A stretch of 64,000 nucleotides of DNA, from assembly GCF_040537815.1 (NCBI RefSeq), contig NZ_JBEWSZ010000001.1, positions 930,001-994,000 of the forward strand, given 5' to 3'. The stretch's first letter is position 1; every line of letters begins with the position of its first letter. This document shows, in pieces, positions 25,230-33,954 of the stretch. This DNA comes from Mesorhizobium shangrilense. GTDB lineage: Bacteria; Pseudomonadota; Alphaproteobacteria; Rhizobiales; Rhizobiaceae. Below the pieces are notes generated by a model. It ran no database searches. It was given only the letters and a program-made list of their open reading frames with translations, and had not been told where the DNA came from. The translations under genes and the position numbers were made by a program.

Positions 25230-26267
25230 TCAGGCGCGGCTGCGACGACGCTCGCGACGGGCTTCGCTGGTCTCGGCCGTGTTTTCCGTCGCCACCTTGT
25301 TGCGCATCGGGCCGATGCGCTCGACGATCGCGGCAACCGTCGGGCGCTGAGACTTCTTGTGCGCGTCAAGCGCCTTGCGCATGGCGGCAAGGTGCTGGAA
25401 CGAGGTGCCGCAGCAGCCACCGACGATTTTCGCGCCGGCATCGACCGCGAGCCGCACATAATCAGCCATCAGTTCCGGCGTGCCGGAATAGTGGATCTCG
25501 GTGCCGCGGAATTCGGGAATGCCGCAATTGCCCTTGACGATCACGGTTGCCTGCGGCTTCGCCTCGGTCATGTCGAGCAGCGATGCCAGGATGTCGGAGG
25601 CACCGACGCCGCAATTGGCGCCGACGCCGAGCGGGGCCTCTGACAGGCCATCAACGACGCCGTGGATATCCTTGGGCAGCAACCCCATCATGGTGCGGCC
25701 GGCGGTGTCGAAGGAACCGGTATAGGTGTAGGGCAGGCCGACGCGGATGGCGGCTTCGGCCGCAGCACGAATTTCGTCCGGCGCCGACATGGTCTCGATC
25801 CAGGCGACTTCGGCGCCACCTTCCTTGAGACCCTCGATCTGCTCCGCAAAGGCGTCGACCGCCTCGTCATAGGTCATGGCGCCGAGCGGCACCAGAAGTT
25901 CACCCGTCGGGCCGACCGAGCCGGCGACGATCACCTTGCGGCCGGCCTTGTCGGCGACAGCCCGCGCGATCTCGGCGGCGCGCTTGTTCAGCGCATGCAC
26001 GCGGTCCTGCGCATGGTGCAGTTTCAGCCGGTGGCGGGTGCCACCGAAGGAGTTGGTCAGGATGATGTCGGCGCCGGCATCGACGAAATTCTGGTGCAGG
26101 CTGGAGATCGTGTCGGGCGCCGTCTCGTTCAGCAGTTCGGGCGCCTCGCCGGCTTCCAGCCCCATGGCGAACAGGTTGGTGCCGGTGGCGCCATCGGCCA
26201 GCAGCACGCCCTTTTCAGCCAGCAGCGCGTCAATGGGGTTGGTCGTCGTCATCGAATTGGCTTTCAT
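25230..26267 (-). CDS. Betaine-homocysteine S-methyltransferase-like enzyme
   Basis: A 345-residue (or 340 from ATG 26252) homocysteine-binding methyltransferase. Zinc ligands are the Cys of GVGANCGVGASD and the pair in IVGGCCGTSFQHL near residue 300. The N-terminal LLADGATGTNLFAMGLEAG and ILTNSFGGTRHRL are typical of the BHMT group, which uses glycine betaine to remake methionine, producing dimethylglycine. The C-terminal 50 residues are a basic tail. The palindromic operator at 26286-26307 lies 20-35 bp upstream, the same site as before the methyl-THF methyltransferase. Together with the dimethylglycine dehydrogenase at 31384, it suggests betaine catabolism. Confidence 0.85.
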   Translation of the reverse strand: MKANSMTTTNPIDALLAEKGVLLADGATGTNLFAMGLEAGEAPELLNETAPDTISSLHQNFVDAGADIILTNSFGGTRHRLKLHHAQDRVHALNKRAAEIARAVADKAGRKVIVAGSVGPTGELLVPLGAMTYDEAVDAFAEQIEGLKEGGAEVAWIETMSAPDEIRAAAEAAIRVGLPYTYTGSFDTAGRTMMGLLPKDIHGVVDGLSEAPLGVGANCGVGASDILASLLDMTEAKPQATVIVKGNCGIPEFRGTEIHYSGTPELMADYVRLAVDAGAKIVGGCCGTSFQHLAAMRKALDAHKKSQRPTVAAIVERIGPMRNKVATENTAETSEARRERRRSRA

Positions 26268-26285
26268 GTTTCGGAGTTAGATAAG

Positions 26286-26307
26286 GATATAAAGAAGTCT
26301 TTATGTG
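26286..26307. promoter_or_regulatory. Palindromic operator (SahR-like) before BHMT-like gene
   Basis: GATATAAAGA-N2-TCTTTATGTG, matching the site at 5223-5244 in 18 of 20 arm positions. It lies just upstream of the BHMT-like start. The shared sequence makes a common regulator of both methyl-transfer genes likely. Confidence 0.75.
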
Positions 26308-26355
26308 CAGTCAATGAAATTGCGGCCTTTCAAGTATGGGTGCGACCGCCGTTCC

Positions 26356-26958
26356 TCACGATCCGGCGGTGATCTCGACCTCGATCTCGGTGCAGACTCC
26401 ACCATTGGTCGGGTAGTAATCGACCGAGCAGGCGGTAACCACCAACAGCAGGTCCTGTTCGGCGCGCAACGTCACGGAGCCGCCGGGCGGATTGATCGAC
26501 GCCTCGACCACCAGCCTGCCGTCCGGCTGCGGCAGGGAGTTCTGGAAGAGATCGACCGGATCGGGAGCGAAGGGCAGCGATATGCCCTCGGCGGCCAGCG
26601 CCTGCATCAGATTGTCCCGGCAGTTCGGGTGGTTGGGAAAGCCGGCCCGCTCGTAGAGCGCGCTGTCGCAAGCGGGGTAAAGCATGTCATGCGGGCCCGG
26701 TGAGGCATCCTCGACCAGTGTCAGCATCGGCTTGGCGGCGGCGCTGTAGAAATGGTCGCCGGTGCCAGGAAACAGCCGCTCGGTGATGTCGCGGGTCTGC
26801 GAGGTGCTGAGCCAGTCCAGCGTCGGTTCGGTGGTGAAGGCCCAGAGATCCGAAACCTGCTGTCCCTTGGGGTCGACGATGCGAACGAGGTCTCCGCGCG
26901 AGACGCGGAAGGAGCGGCCCGATTGTGGAGGAACGACGATGCGGCGCGGGTCTGGCAT
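26356..26958 (-). CDS. DUF1989 (urea carboxylase-associated) family protein
   Basis: A 200-residue protein with the DUF1989 pattern: RIVVPPQSGRSFRVSRGDLVRIVDPKGQQVSDL near the N-terminus, and three clustered Cys/His segments (YPACDSALYERAG, HPNCRDNL, and ACSVDYYPTNGG). These residues probably bind zinc. Members occur in urea carboxylase and one-carbon operons; activity is not established. The XRE regulator 84 bp upstream is on the same strand and may be co-transcribed. Confidence 0.8.
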   Translation of the reverse strand: MPDPRRIVVPPQSGRSFRVSRGDLVRIVDPKGQQVSDLWAFTTEPTLDWLSTSQTRDITERLFPGTGDHFYSAAAKPMLTLVEDASPGPHDMLYPACDSALYERAGFPNHPNCRDNLMQALAAEGISLPFAPDPVDLFQNSLPQPDGRLVVEASINPPGGSVTLRAEQDLLLVVTACSVDYYPTNGGVCTEIEVEITAGS

Positions 26959-27041
26959 GGGCTGTCCTTGGAAATGAAATTGGCTGGACCTCGACCCATG
27001 TCGATGGCCAAGGGCGGTTGAATGAGCACGACCGCCGTCGA

Positions 27042-27899
27042 TCAGACAGAGCCTGATGGGAACGACATGCCAGCCAGATTGCGCGCGAAGGCGGCGGCCT
27101 CGTGCGGGTTGACATCGGCGACGCGGATCAGATTGTCGAAATGGCGGGTCAGGGCCTGGATCGGCTGGGTGGCGTTCAGCACCACATACATGTCGCCGAC
27201 ATAGATGGCTGCCCGATAAGGGCCGAAGATGGTGAGCGGGATCGAATATCGCATGCGGCCGTCATAGAGAAACAGTCGGAAGGTCGGGTAGAGGTCGTCG
27301 AGCAGTGTCGCCATATGGGCGAGTTGCTGCTTGCGGTCGGCCTCGGGAAAACGATCCCAGACGCCGAGGCCACGGGCAAAGATCTCCAGCGTATGGCGCG
27401 GCATGCAGACTTCCATGTCGGTTTCCGGGCGCCGGTTGTATTCGATGCGGTATTGGGTCTCGATGGCCTGCGCCTGGCGGCTCCTGTTGGTGATGTTGGC
27501 TTCGTAGTCGACGAGCGCGTGCGTTCGCAGAAGGTCGGGAATGCCGGCCGGGACATAGCGGATCTTGGTGCCCGCGGCTTCAGCGAACCATTTGGCCAGC
27601 AACGTGCGGTCGAAGCCGTCCGGCGCTTCCTCGATCTCCAGGCTCTCGCGGATTTCACCGGTCAGGCCTTCGTCCTGGCTGAGACCAAGCAGCCAGTCCA
27701 GCGACACCTTGAACTCGGCGGCGATATTGAGCAGCGTTTCGGCGCGCGGCAAGCGTGTCGAGGCGCCGGAGAGCAGTTGCGACAGTGCCGACCGATCGAT
27801 GCCGACAGCAGTGGCGAATGCCGACTGGTTGAGGTCGGAGCGTGTCAGGAGCAGCTTCAGACGCTCCCGGAAGATTGCTGACAGATCCCGTTTGTCCAT
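27042..27899 (-). CDS. XRE-family transcriptional regulator
   Basis: A 285-residue regulator. The helix-turn-helix is SAFATAVGIDRSALSQLLSGAS near residue 25, preceded by IFRERLKLLLTRSDL. The C-terminal 200 residues, with HTLEIFARGLGVW and LYDGRMRYSIPLTIFG, form a sensing domain I cannot name. ATG at 27899 is chosen over 28001 because the family starts a few residues before the HTH. It is divergent from the fatty acid desaturase, with palindromes in the shared 229-bp region, so it probably regulates both directions. Confidence 0.82.
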   Translation of the reverse strand: MDKRDLSAIFRERLKLLLTRSDLNQSAFATAVGIDRSALSQLLSGASTRLPRAETLLNIAAEFKVSLDWLLGLSQDEGLTGEIRESLEIEEAPDGFDRTLLAKWFAEAAGTKIRYVPAGIPDLLRTHALVDYEANITNRSRQAQAIETQYRIEYNRRPETDMEVCMPRHTLEIFARGLGVWDRFPEADRKQQLAHMATLLDDLYPTFRLFLYDGRMRYSIPLTIFGPYRAAIYVGDMYVVLNATQPIQALTRHFDNLIRVADVNPHEAAAFARNLAGMSFPSGSV

Positions 27900-28065
27900 C
27901 GCTGTTCTCCGCGAATCCTGAGGAAAAACTTGCGCCAGAGCCAGTCGACAGGGCGGCTTAGGCGTAAATGAATCTCTAAGGCTGTTTACAATGTGTAACA
28001 TGTGCGGTCAAAAATGCGCAATCGCAACATTTTGTACACTTTGTCTCGTTGAGTGGAATCACTTC

Positions 28066-28102
28066 TCCTGACACAATGCTGTCAGGAACCAATTGGGGTT
28101 CC
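28066..28102. promoter_or_regulatory. Two overlapping palindromes upstream of the desaturase
   Basis: TCCTGACA-N6-TGTCAGGA (28066-28087) is a perfect 8-6-8 inverted repeat, overlapped by GGAACC-N6-GGTTCC (28085-28102). They lie 27-63 bp before the desaturase ATG, in the divergent promoter shared with the XRE gene. Binding by that regulator is inferred; the first could also form an mRNA leader hairpin. Confidence 0.5.
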
Positions 28103-28128
28103 GGCGACTGAGGACAGTGGTCGATAGC

Positions 28129-29139
28129 ATGGCAGGCAAGAGTATCAGACGAAGCAGCACACCAGCCATCGAGTGGCCGACCGTATTCCTCGCTTTCTTC
28201 TGTTACGGAACATGGCTCGCCACCGGCTTCCTGCTCTGGCCGTCCTATCCCATCCTGGCTCTCGCCATCCTCGGCTTCATCCTGGCGTTGCAGTCATCGA
28301 TCATGCACGAAGTGCTGCATGGCCATCCGACACGCAATGCGGTGATCAATGAGACTTTCGTGTTCCTGCCGACCGGTCTGGTCTGGCCGTTCCGCCGCTT
28401 CAAGACGCTGCACTTGCGCCACCATGCCGACGAGCGGCTGACCGATCCGCTGGATGATCCCGAAAGCTATTATCAGGCGCTGTGGCAGCATGAAGACCTG
28501 CCGCCGACGATGAAGTTCCTGCTGAAGATCAACAACACGATGGCAGGCCGTTTCTTCCTTGGTCCCTGGCTATCGTGCATCGGCTTCTTCATCGACGAAG
28601 CCAAGCATGCGATGGCCGGCGACAAGGTTATTCGCAAAGCCTGGCTGCTGCATGCGATCGGCCTTGCGGTCGTTGTCCCGATCGTGCAGTTCGGCTTCGG
28701 CATCCCGCTGTGGCTCTACATTCTGGTGCCGGTGTGGCTCGGTCAGTCGCTGATTGCGATCCGCACTTTCGCCGAGCATCAGTGGTCGGAACATCCGGAA
28801 GGCCGCACGGTGATCATCGAGCGCTCGCCGCTGTCCTTCCTGTTCCTCAACAACAATCTGCATTTCGTCCACCACAAGAGCCCGACCGTGGCTTGGTACA
28901 ATCTGCCGAAGCTGTTCCGCGACCGTCGTGAGGAGTGGTTGCGGATGAACAATGGCTATGCCTATCCGAACTATTTCGCGCTGATCAAATCCTATGCCTT
29001 CAGGGCAAAAGAGCCGCTCGTCCACCCGGTGCTGCGGCGTGCGCCGGAGCCGGGCAGGGCATTCAAGCCGCGCATCAGGGCGCGCAACGTCAATGGGCTG
29101 GGTACCGCGCCGGTTCCCGCTGAGCCGCCCAAGGAATAA
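28129..29139 (+). CDS. Membrane fatty acid desaturase
   Basis: A 336-residue membrane di-iron desaturase. Three histidine boxes are visible: HEVLHGH near residue 60, HLRHH near residue 95 and HFVHH near residue 246. Four membrane helices fit between them. The enzyme uses oxygen and electrons from ferredoxin or a similar donor; in bacteria some homologues hydroxylate or demethylate amines rather than lipids, which cannot be decided here. The nearby XRE regulator and DUF1989 gene suggest one module. ATG at 28129 is preferred to 28093. Confidence 0.85.
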   Translation: MAGKSIRRSSTPAIEWPTVFLAFFCYGTWLATGFLLWPSYPILALAILGFILALQSSIMHEVLHGHPTRNAVINETFVFLPTGLVWPFRRFKTLHLRHHADERLTDPLDDPESYYQALWQHEDLPPTMKFLLKINNTMAGRFFLGPWLSCIGFFIDEAKHAMAGDKVIRKAWLLHAIGLAVVVPIVQFGFGIPLWLYILVPVWLGQSLIAIRTFAEHQWSEHPEGRTVIIERSPLSFLFLNNNLHFVHHKSPTVAWYNLPKLFRDRREEWLRMNNGYAYPNYFALIKSYAFRAKEPLVHPVLRRAPEPGRAFKPRIRARNVNGLGTAPVPAEPPKE

Positions 29140-29226
29140 GCTTTTGCGGCAGGCAGGCCCGGCCTGCTAGGCTGGCCTTGGTCGGTGACTCCCTTCAACT
29201 CTTCCATGTAACGGTCTGGGATTGGC

Positions 29227-30054
29227 ATGAGCGAATTGGTTGCGGCGTTGCCGATGTATGACTGGCCTGAGGTGCACGATGAAGTCGACGCCCAATGGGT
29301 GCGGCTGCGCGACGCCTTTAGGCAACGGGGCATCAATGCGCCGGAAACCATTGTGCGGCGCAATGGCGACCTGCCACCGGTGCCCGGTGGTATCCACGAT
29401 ACCAATGGCAAGCTGATCGCGCCCGATCCGGCGACGTTGCCGCCCGACGAACTCGATTATCACAAGCTTTGGCTGCACCCGGCGCTGTTGTTTGCGCAGA
29501 CCTGCTGGGGGCCGATGGAACTCGGCTTGTCCAAACACGTCCAGGTCGTGGGTCAACCAAGCTATGACGCCTACGAGGGCGGGCAAGGCGAACTCTATTC
29601 CAGCGCGCTGGTGATGCGCACAGGCGAGGGTCCGGAGGCTCGATCGCCCGCCGACGGCAAGGCCTTCCTCCCGCTTGATCTGATCCGTGGCAAGCGCTTC
29701 ACCTTCAACAGCCTCGATTCGATGTCGGGCACCATTGGGCTGACGCGCGACCTTGAAGCGCAAGGCGAAAGCCTGGACATCTTTGCGTCACGCAGCCAGA
29801 GCGGAGGCCATCGCGGCTCGATCGTCGCTGTCGCCGAGGGCAAGGCGGATATAGCCGCGATCGACTGCGAAAGCTGGGCGCTTGCGCAGCGTTTCGAACC
29901 GGCGGCGCGCAAGGTAGCGATCGTCGGCTGGACGGCACGGCGCAAGGGCCTGCCATTCATCACCGCCAGGACGACGCCTGAAAAGACGGTCCTCGCGATG
30001 CGCGAAGCACTCGCCGGATTAGCCGAGCAGCCGCGCATCCAACGGGTAGGTTGA
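29227..30054 (+). CDS. PhnD-like phosphate/phosphonate substrate-binding protein (orphan)
   Basis: A 275-residue protein of the phosphate/phosphite/phosphonate ABC-transporter binding family. Typical segments are SLDSMSGTIGLTRDL and SQSGGHRGSIVAVAEGKADIAAIDCESW. It lacks a signal peptide, which is unusual for a periplasmic binding protein and suggests a cytoplasmic or specialised role. No permease or ATPase is adjacent. Its 3' end overlaps the convergent M24 gene by 36 bp. Confidence 0.78.
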   Translation: MSELVAALPMYDWPEVHDEVDAQWVRLRDAFRQRGINAPETIVRRNGDLPPVPGGIHDTNGKLIAPDPATLPPDELDYHKLWLHPALLFAQTCWGPMELGLSKHVQVVGQPSYDAYEGGQGELYSSALVMRTGEGPEARSPADGKAFLPLDLIRGKRFTFNSLDSMSGTIGLTRDLEAQGESLDIFASRSQSGGHRGSIVAVAEGKADIAAIDCESWALAQRFEPAARKVAIVGWTARRKGLPFITARTTPEKTVLAMREALAGLAEQPRIQRVG

Positions 30055-31374
30055 AAGCTGCTCGTTGCCGGCTTCGGTGATGAGGATCTGCTCCTCGATC
30101 TTGACGCCTTCGCGCCCGCCAAGCCGTCCGATATAGCTTTCCACGCATAGCACCATGCCGGGTTCGATTACCCCGTCCGGCGTGTCTGATGTCCAGTCGC
30201 TGGCATGTGGCAGGGTCGGGTACTCGTCGGCCAGCCCAACGCCGTGATAGAGCACGCCGTAGCGCGTCGGGAAACAGTCTCCCGGCGGCACCGCGGAGCG
30301 TTCGACAAGGTCGCGAAACGAGATGCCCGGCTGCATCAATTCAGTGTTGTTGATGATCTGGTCGGCCGCGATCCGGAACAGGTCGCGCTGTTCGTTGGTC
30401 GGCTTTGTATCGCCGCACAGCCATGTGCGCGACAGGTCGGCGCAGAATCCGTAGGGGCCGATCAGGTCGGTGTCGAAGGCGACGAGGTCGCCGGCTTCGA
30501 TGACGCGCGACGAACATTCCTGGAACCACGGATTGGTGCGTGGTCCCGACGCCAGCAGCCGCGTCTCGATCCATTCGCCGCCGCGCGCAATGTTGCCGCG
30601 ATGCAGTTCGGCCCACAATTCGTTCTCGGAGATGCCAGGCTTCAACGCCTGTTCCATCTCGCCCATCGCCGCCTCGCAGGCGACGATGGACCGGCGCATG
30701 GCAAGGATCTCGTCTGGTGACTTGATCAGTCGGGCGCTTTCCATCACCGCTTCGCCATTGCCGATGGAAACACCCAGGCGCGCCAGTTCCTCGACGCCTT
30801 CCGGATTGATGTGGTCGACGGCGATGCGGTTGTTGCCGCCGCCATGTTCCCTGACCAGGTCGGCGATGCCGGCGGCCCAGCGACGGACTTTCTGGTCGGT
30901 CAGTTCGCCGCCATAGAGGTACATCCACGATATGGCCGGACGCACCTCGTCGACGACGCCGGAATGATCGGACAGGTGCTCGCAGGAAAAATAGTCGAAC
31001 AGCACCACCGGGCCTTCGGTGGCGACGAAACAATGCCGCGTCGGGTTGTGCGCCACCCACAGCTGCATGTTGGTGCTGTCGGTCGCGTAGCGGATGTTGA
31101 CGGGATCGTAGAGCAGGGCGCCGGCATAGCCGCGGCGCTTCAACTCGGCGCGGATGCGGTCGAGCCGATATTTGCGCATCGCCGGCAGATCGGGGGCGGC
31201 AATGCCTGCCGCCGCCCATTCGGTTTCAGCCTGGGCGCCATAGCCCAGCACATGCTGGTTGATTGAAGCCGCCTTCTCACGGGAGGCTTCGCGCAGCGCC
31301 TCGGTCGAGCCTGGCTCGAACGGCATGATCTTGCGGTGGCGGCCGAAGCTGCCCTTGGGCGCCGCGCTGTCCAT
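30019..31374 (-). CDS. M24-family enzyme closely resembling DMSP lyase DddP
   Basis: A 451-residue metallohydrolase-fold protein. Most M24 members are Xaa-Pro peptidases, but several long segments here (IRYATDSTNMQLW, GGEWIETRLLASGPRTNPWF, FDTDLIGPYGF) match what I remember of DddP, which cleaves dimethylsulfoniopropionate to DMS and acrylate. The metal ligands are all present: Asp301, Asp303, Asp313, His377, Glu412 and Glu427, and the catalytic Asp383 follows His377 as in DddP (HGVGL then A-D-E). From memory each residue is offset by six from the Ruegeria enzyme. It is co-transcribed with the dimethylglycine dehydrogenase ahead of it (9 bp apart). A quaternary amine may be the real substrate. 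Confidence 0.78.
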   Translation of the reverse strand: MDSAAPKGSFGRHRKIMPFEPGSTEALREASREKAASINQHVLGYGAQAETEWAAAGIAAPDLPAMRKYRLDRIRAELKRRGYAGALLYDPVNIRYATDSTNMQLWVAHNPTRHCFVATEGPVVLFDYFSCEHLSDHSGVVDEVRPAISWMYLYGGELTDQKVRRWAAGIADLVREHGGGNNRIAVDHINPEGVEELARLGVSIGNGEAVMESARLIKSPDEILAMRRSIVACEAAMGEMEQALKPGISENELWAELHRGNIARGGEWIETRLLASGPRTNPWFQECSSRVIEAGDLVAFDTDLIGPYGFCADLSRTWLCGDTKPTNEQRDLFRIAADQIINNTELMQPGISFRDLVERSAVPPGDCFPTRYGVLYHGVGLADEYPTLPHASDWTSDTPDGVIEPGMVLCVESYIGRLGGREGVKIEEQILITEAGNEQLSTYPLDARLLG

Positions 31375-31383
31375 CGTCGAACC

Positions 31384-33954
31384 TCAGGTCCGCATTTTCT
31401 CGCCGCTCGGGTCGAACGGCGCCTCGACATTGATGCGGGCTGGACGGCGATGCCCGAGGATCTCGATCTCGAACAAGCCAGCGCTTTCGTCCTCGGCCAG
31501 CGCTGCCGGCACGTAGCCCTGCGCCATCGACTTCTGCACATAGTGGGCATAGCCGCCCGATGTGACCCAGCCGACCACGCGCCAGTCGCCGTCGACGATG
31601 CCGCGTACGGCGGAAGCGCCTTCAGCAGCCTTGGAACCGCGTATCTCCTTGCCGGCCTTGTCGAAGCGCGGGGCGCCGTAGCCATGCGGCTTTTCCACCG
31701 TGCCGTAGTCCTTGCTGACCTTGGCCCAGATCGGCTCGTCGCCCATCACGTCGGCGCCGTCCGCGTCGACGATGAAGGAGACGCGGCGCAGCTTTGGCCC
31801 TTCGGCCTGTTCCTTGGCGGCTGCTTCACGACCGATGAAGTCGTTCTTCTCGAGCTTGATGAAGCGGTCCATCGCGCCTTCGAACGGCCCGTAGATCGGC
31901 CGCAATTCGCGGAACCAGGTCGGGAAGTTCTTTTCCAGGCGCATCGACAGCAGCGCGCGCATGCCGAAATCGACGAGGCCGAATTCCCCGCCGGCGTCCT
32001 TTATCGCCTTGTAGACGAGGCGCTGGTAGGCCGGCGCCATCCAGATCTCGTAGCCGAGATCGCCGGTATAGGTGATGCGATTGACCAAGCAGGGCGCGCC
32101 GCCGACCGCCATCTCGCGGAAGTCCATGAAACGGAACGCCTTGGTCGAGATGTCGACGTCGACCAGCTTCTGCAAGAGGTCACGCGATTTCGGCCCAGCG
32201 ATCGAGAGACCGACCAGGGTCTGGTCGAAGCGATGGATGCGCACCGAACCGTCCTTGGGCAGGTGCTTCTCGAACCAGCGCATGTGGTATTTCTGCGCGG
32301 CGGAAGAGCCCCAGATCATGAAGCGGTCCTCGCCGGCCTTGGCGATGGTGAAGTCGCCGATCAGCTTGCCGAATTCGTTGAGCATCGGGGTCAGTACGAT
32401 GCGGCCGGTCTTCGGCATGCGGTTGGTCATCAGCCGGTTGAGGAAATCCTCCGCTGCCGGTCCCGACACTTCGTATTTGGCGAAGTTGGCGATCTCGGTG
32501 ACGCCGACGCGCTCGCGCGTGGCGCGTACTTCCTCGCCGATCGGACCGAAGTCGTTGGAGCGGTGGAAGGAGACGATATCCTTCGGCTCCGTGCCCTTCG
32601 GAGCGAACCACAGCGGGGTTTCAAGACCCCACGAGTCGCCCATGACGGCATTGTTGGCGAGCATCGTGTCGTAGAGCGGCGTCGTCTGCGCCGGGCGAGC
32701 GGCCGGCAGTTCCTCATTGGGGAAGCGGATCGAGAAGCGGCGCGAGTAGTTTTCGCGCACCTTGGCGTTGGTGTAGCGCAGGCCGGCATATTCGCCAAAG
32801 CGGGTGACATCCATGCCCCAGACGTCGAAGCCCGGATCGCCGTGAACCATCCAGTTGGACAGAGCGAGGCCGACGCCGCCGCCCTGGCTGAAGCCGGCCA
32901 TGACGGCGCAGGCGCACCAGAAATTCGTCAGGCCCTGCACCGGGCCGACCAGCGGATTGCCGTCGAGCGCGAAGGTGAAGGGGCCGTTGATGATCTGCTT
33001 GATGCCGGCCTTCTCGATGCCGGGGAAATGCTTGAAGCCGATTTCCAGCGACGGCGCGATGCGGTCAAGGTCCGGCGGCAGCAACTCATGGCCGAAATCC
33101 CACGGCGTGTTGACCGGCGACCACGGCTTGCAGGCCTTTTCATAGGTGCCGAGCAGGATGCCGTTGCGCTCCTGGCGGGTGTAGATCTCGCCCTTGAAAT
33201 CGAGCACGCCGATCATCTCGCGGCCGGTCGACTTGTTGAATTCCTCGACCTCCGGCATCGGCTCGGTGAGCAGATACATGTGCTCCATGGCCAGCACCGG
33301 CAGTTCGACGCCGACCATGCGACCGATCTCGCGCGCCCACAGACCACCGCAGTTGACGACATGCTCGGCTTTCACCGTGCCTTGTTCGGTGACGACGTTC
33401 CAGGTGCCGTCGACTTCCTGCGTCAGTTCGACGACGCGGTTGCGCAGCACGATCTCGGCGCCGAGCTTTTTCGCCGCCTTGGAATAGGCGATGGTGGTGC
33501 CGGACGGATCAAGATGGCCCTCGACCGGATCCCACATGGCGCCGACGAAATTGGTTTCGTCCATCAGCGGGAACATCGCCTTGGCTTCGGACGGCGTGAT
33601 CAACTCGGTGTCCATGCCAAGATAGCGACCCTTGGCGTGGGCAAGGCGCAGGAAGTCCATACGCTCCGGCGTATCGGCCATCATCACGCCGCCGGTCAGG
33701 TGCAGCGAGCAGGACTGGCCGGAAATCTCCTCGATCTCCTTGTAGAGCTGCACCGTGTAGGCCTGCAGCTTGGCGACGTTGGGGTCGCCGTTCAGCGTAT
33801 GGAAGCCGCCGGCAGCATGCCAGGACGAGCCGGATGTGAGCTCCGAGCGCTCGATCAGCATGATGTCGGTCCAGCCGGCCTTGGCCAGGTGGTAGAGAAC
33901 CGAGCAGCCAACGACGCCGCCGCCGATAACAACCGCTTTTACGTGGGATTTCAT
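31384..33954 (-). CDS. FAD-dependent dimethylglycine/sarcosine dehydrogenase with GcvT C-terminus
   Basis: An 856-residue oxidoreductase. The N-terminal DAO domain begins with AVVIGGGVVGCSVLYHLA (residues 7-24) and SGSSWHAAGGFHTL, where the histidine may be the covalent FAD-attachment site. The middle is the FAO_M/GcvT part and the C-terminal 400 residues a folate-binding GcvT domain. Such enzymes oxidise dimethylglycine or sarcosine and pass formaldehyde to tetrahydrofolate. The M24 gene follows 9 bp downstream. Its start (33954) overlaps the stop of the DUF559 gene upstream. It links betaine demethylation to the folate pool. Confidence 0.88.
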   Translation of the reverse strand: MKSHVKAVVIGGGVVGCSVLYHLAKAGWTDIMLIERSELTSGSSWHAAGGFHTLNGDPNVAKLQAYTVQLYKEIEEISGQSCSLHLTGGVMMADTPERMDFLRLAHAKGRYLGMDTELITPSEAKAMFPLMDETNFVGAMWDPVEGHLDPSGTTIAYSKAAKKLGAEIVLRNRVVELTQEVDGTWNVVTEQGTVKAEHVVNCGGLWAREIGRMVGVELPVLAMEHMYLLTEPMPEVEEFNKSTGREMIGVLDFKGEIYTRQERNGILLGTYEKACKPWSPVNTPWDFGHELLPPDLDRIAPSLEIGFKHFPGIEKAGIKQIINGPFTFALDGNPLVGPVQGLTNFWCACAVMAGFSQGGGVGLALSNWMVHGDPGFDVWGMDVTRFGEYAGLRYTNAKVRENYSRRFSIRFPNEELPAARPAQTTPLYDTMLANNAVMGDSWGLETPLWFAPKGTEPKDIVSFHRSNDFGPIGEEVRATRERVGVTEIANFAKYEVSGPAAEDFLNRLMTNRMPKTGRIVLTPMLNEFGKLIGDFTIAKAGEDRFMIWGSSAAQKYHMRWFEKHLPKDGSVRIHRFDQTLVGLSIAGPKSRDLLQKLVDVDISTKAFRFMDFREMAVGGAPCLVNRITYTGDLGYEIWMAPAYQRLVYKAIKDAGGEFGLVDFGMRALLSMRLEKNFPTWFRELRPIYGPFEGAMDRFIKLEKNDFIGREAAAKEQAEGPKLRRVSFIVDADGADVMGDEPIWAKVSKDYGTVEKPHGYGAPRFDKAGKEIRGSKAAEGASAVRGIVDGDWRVVGWVTSGGYAHYVQKSMAQGYVPAALAEDESAGLFEIEILGHRRPARINVEAPFDPSGEKMRT

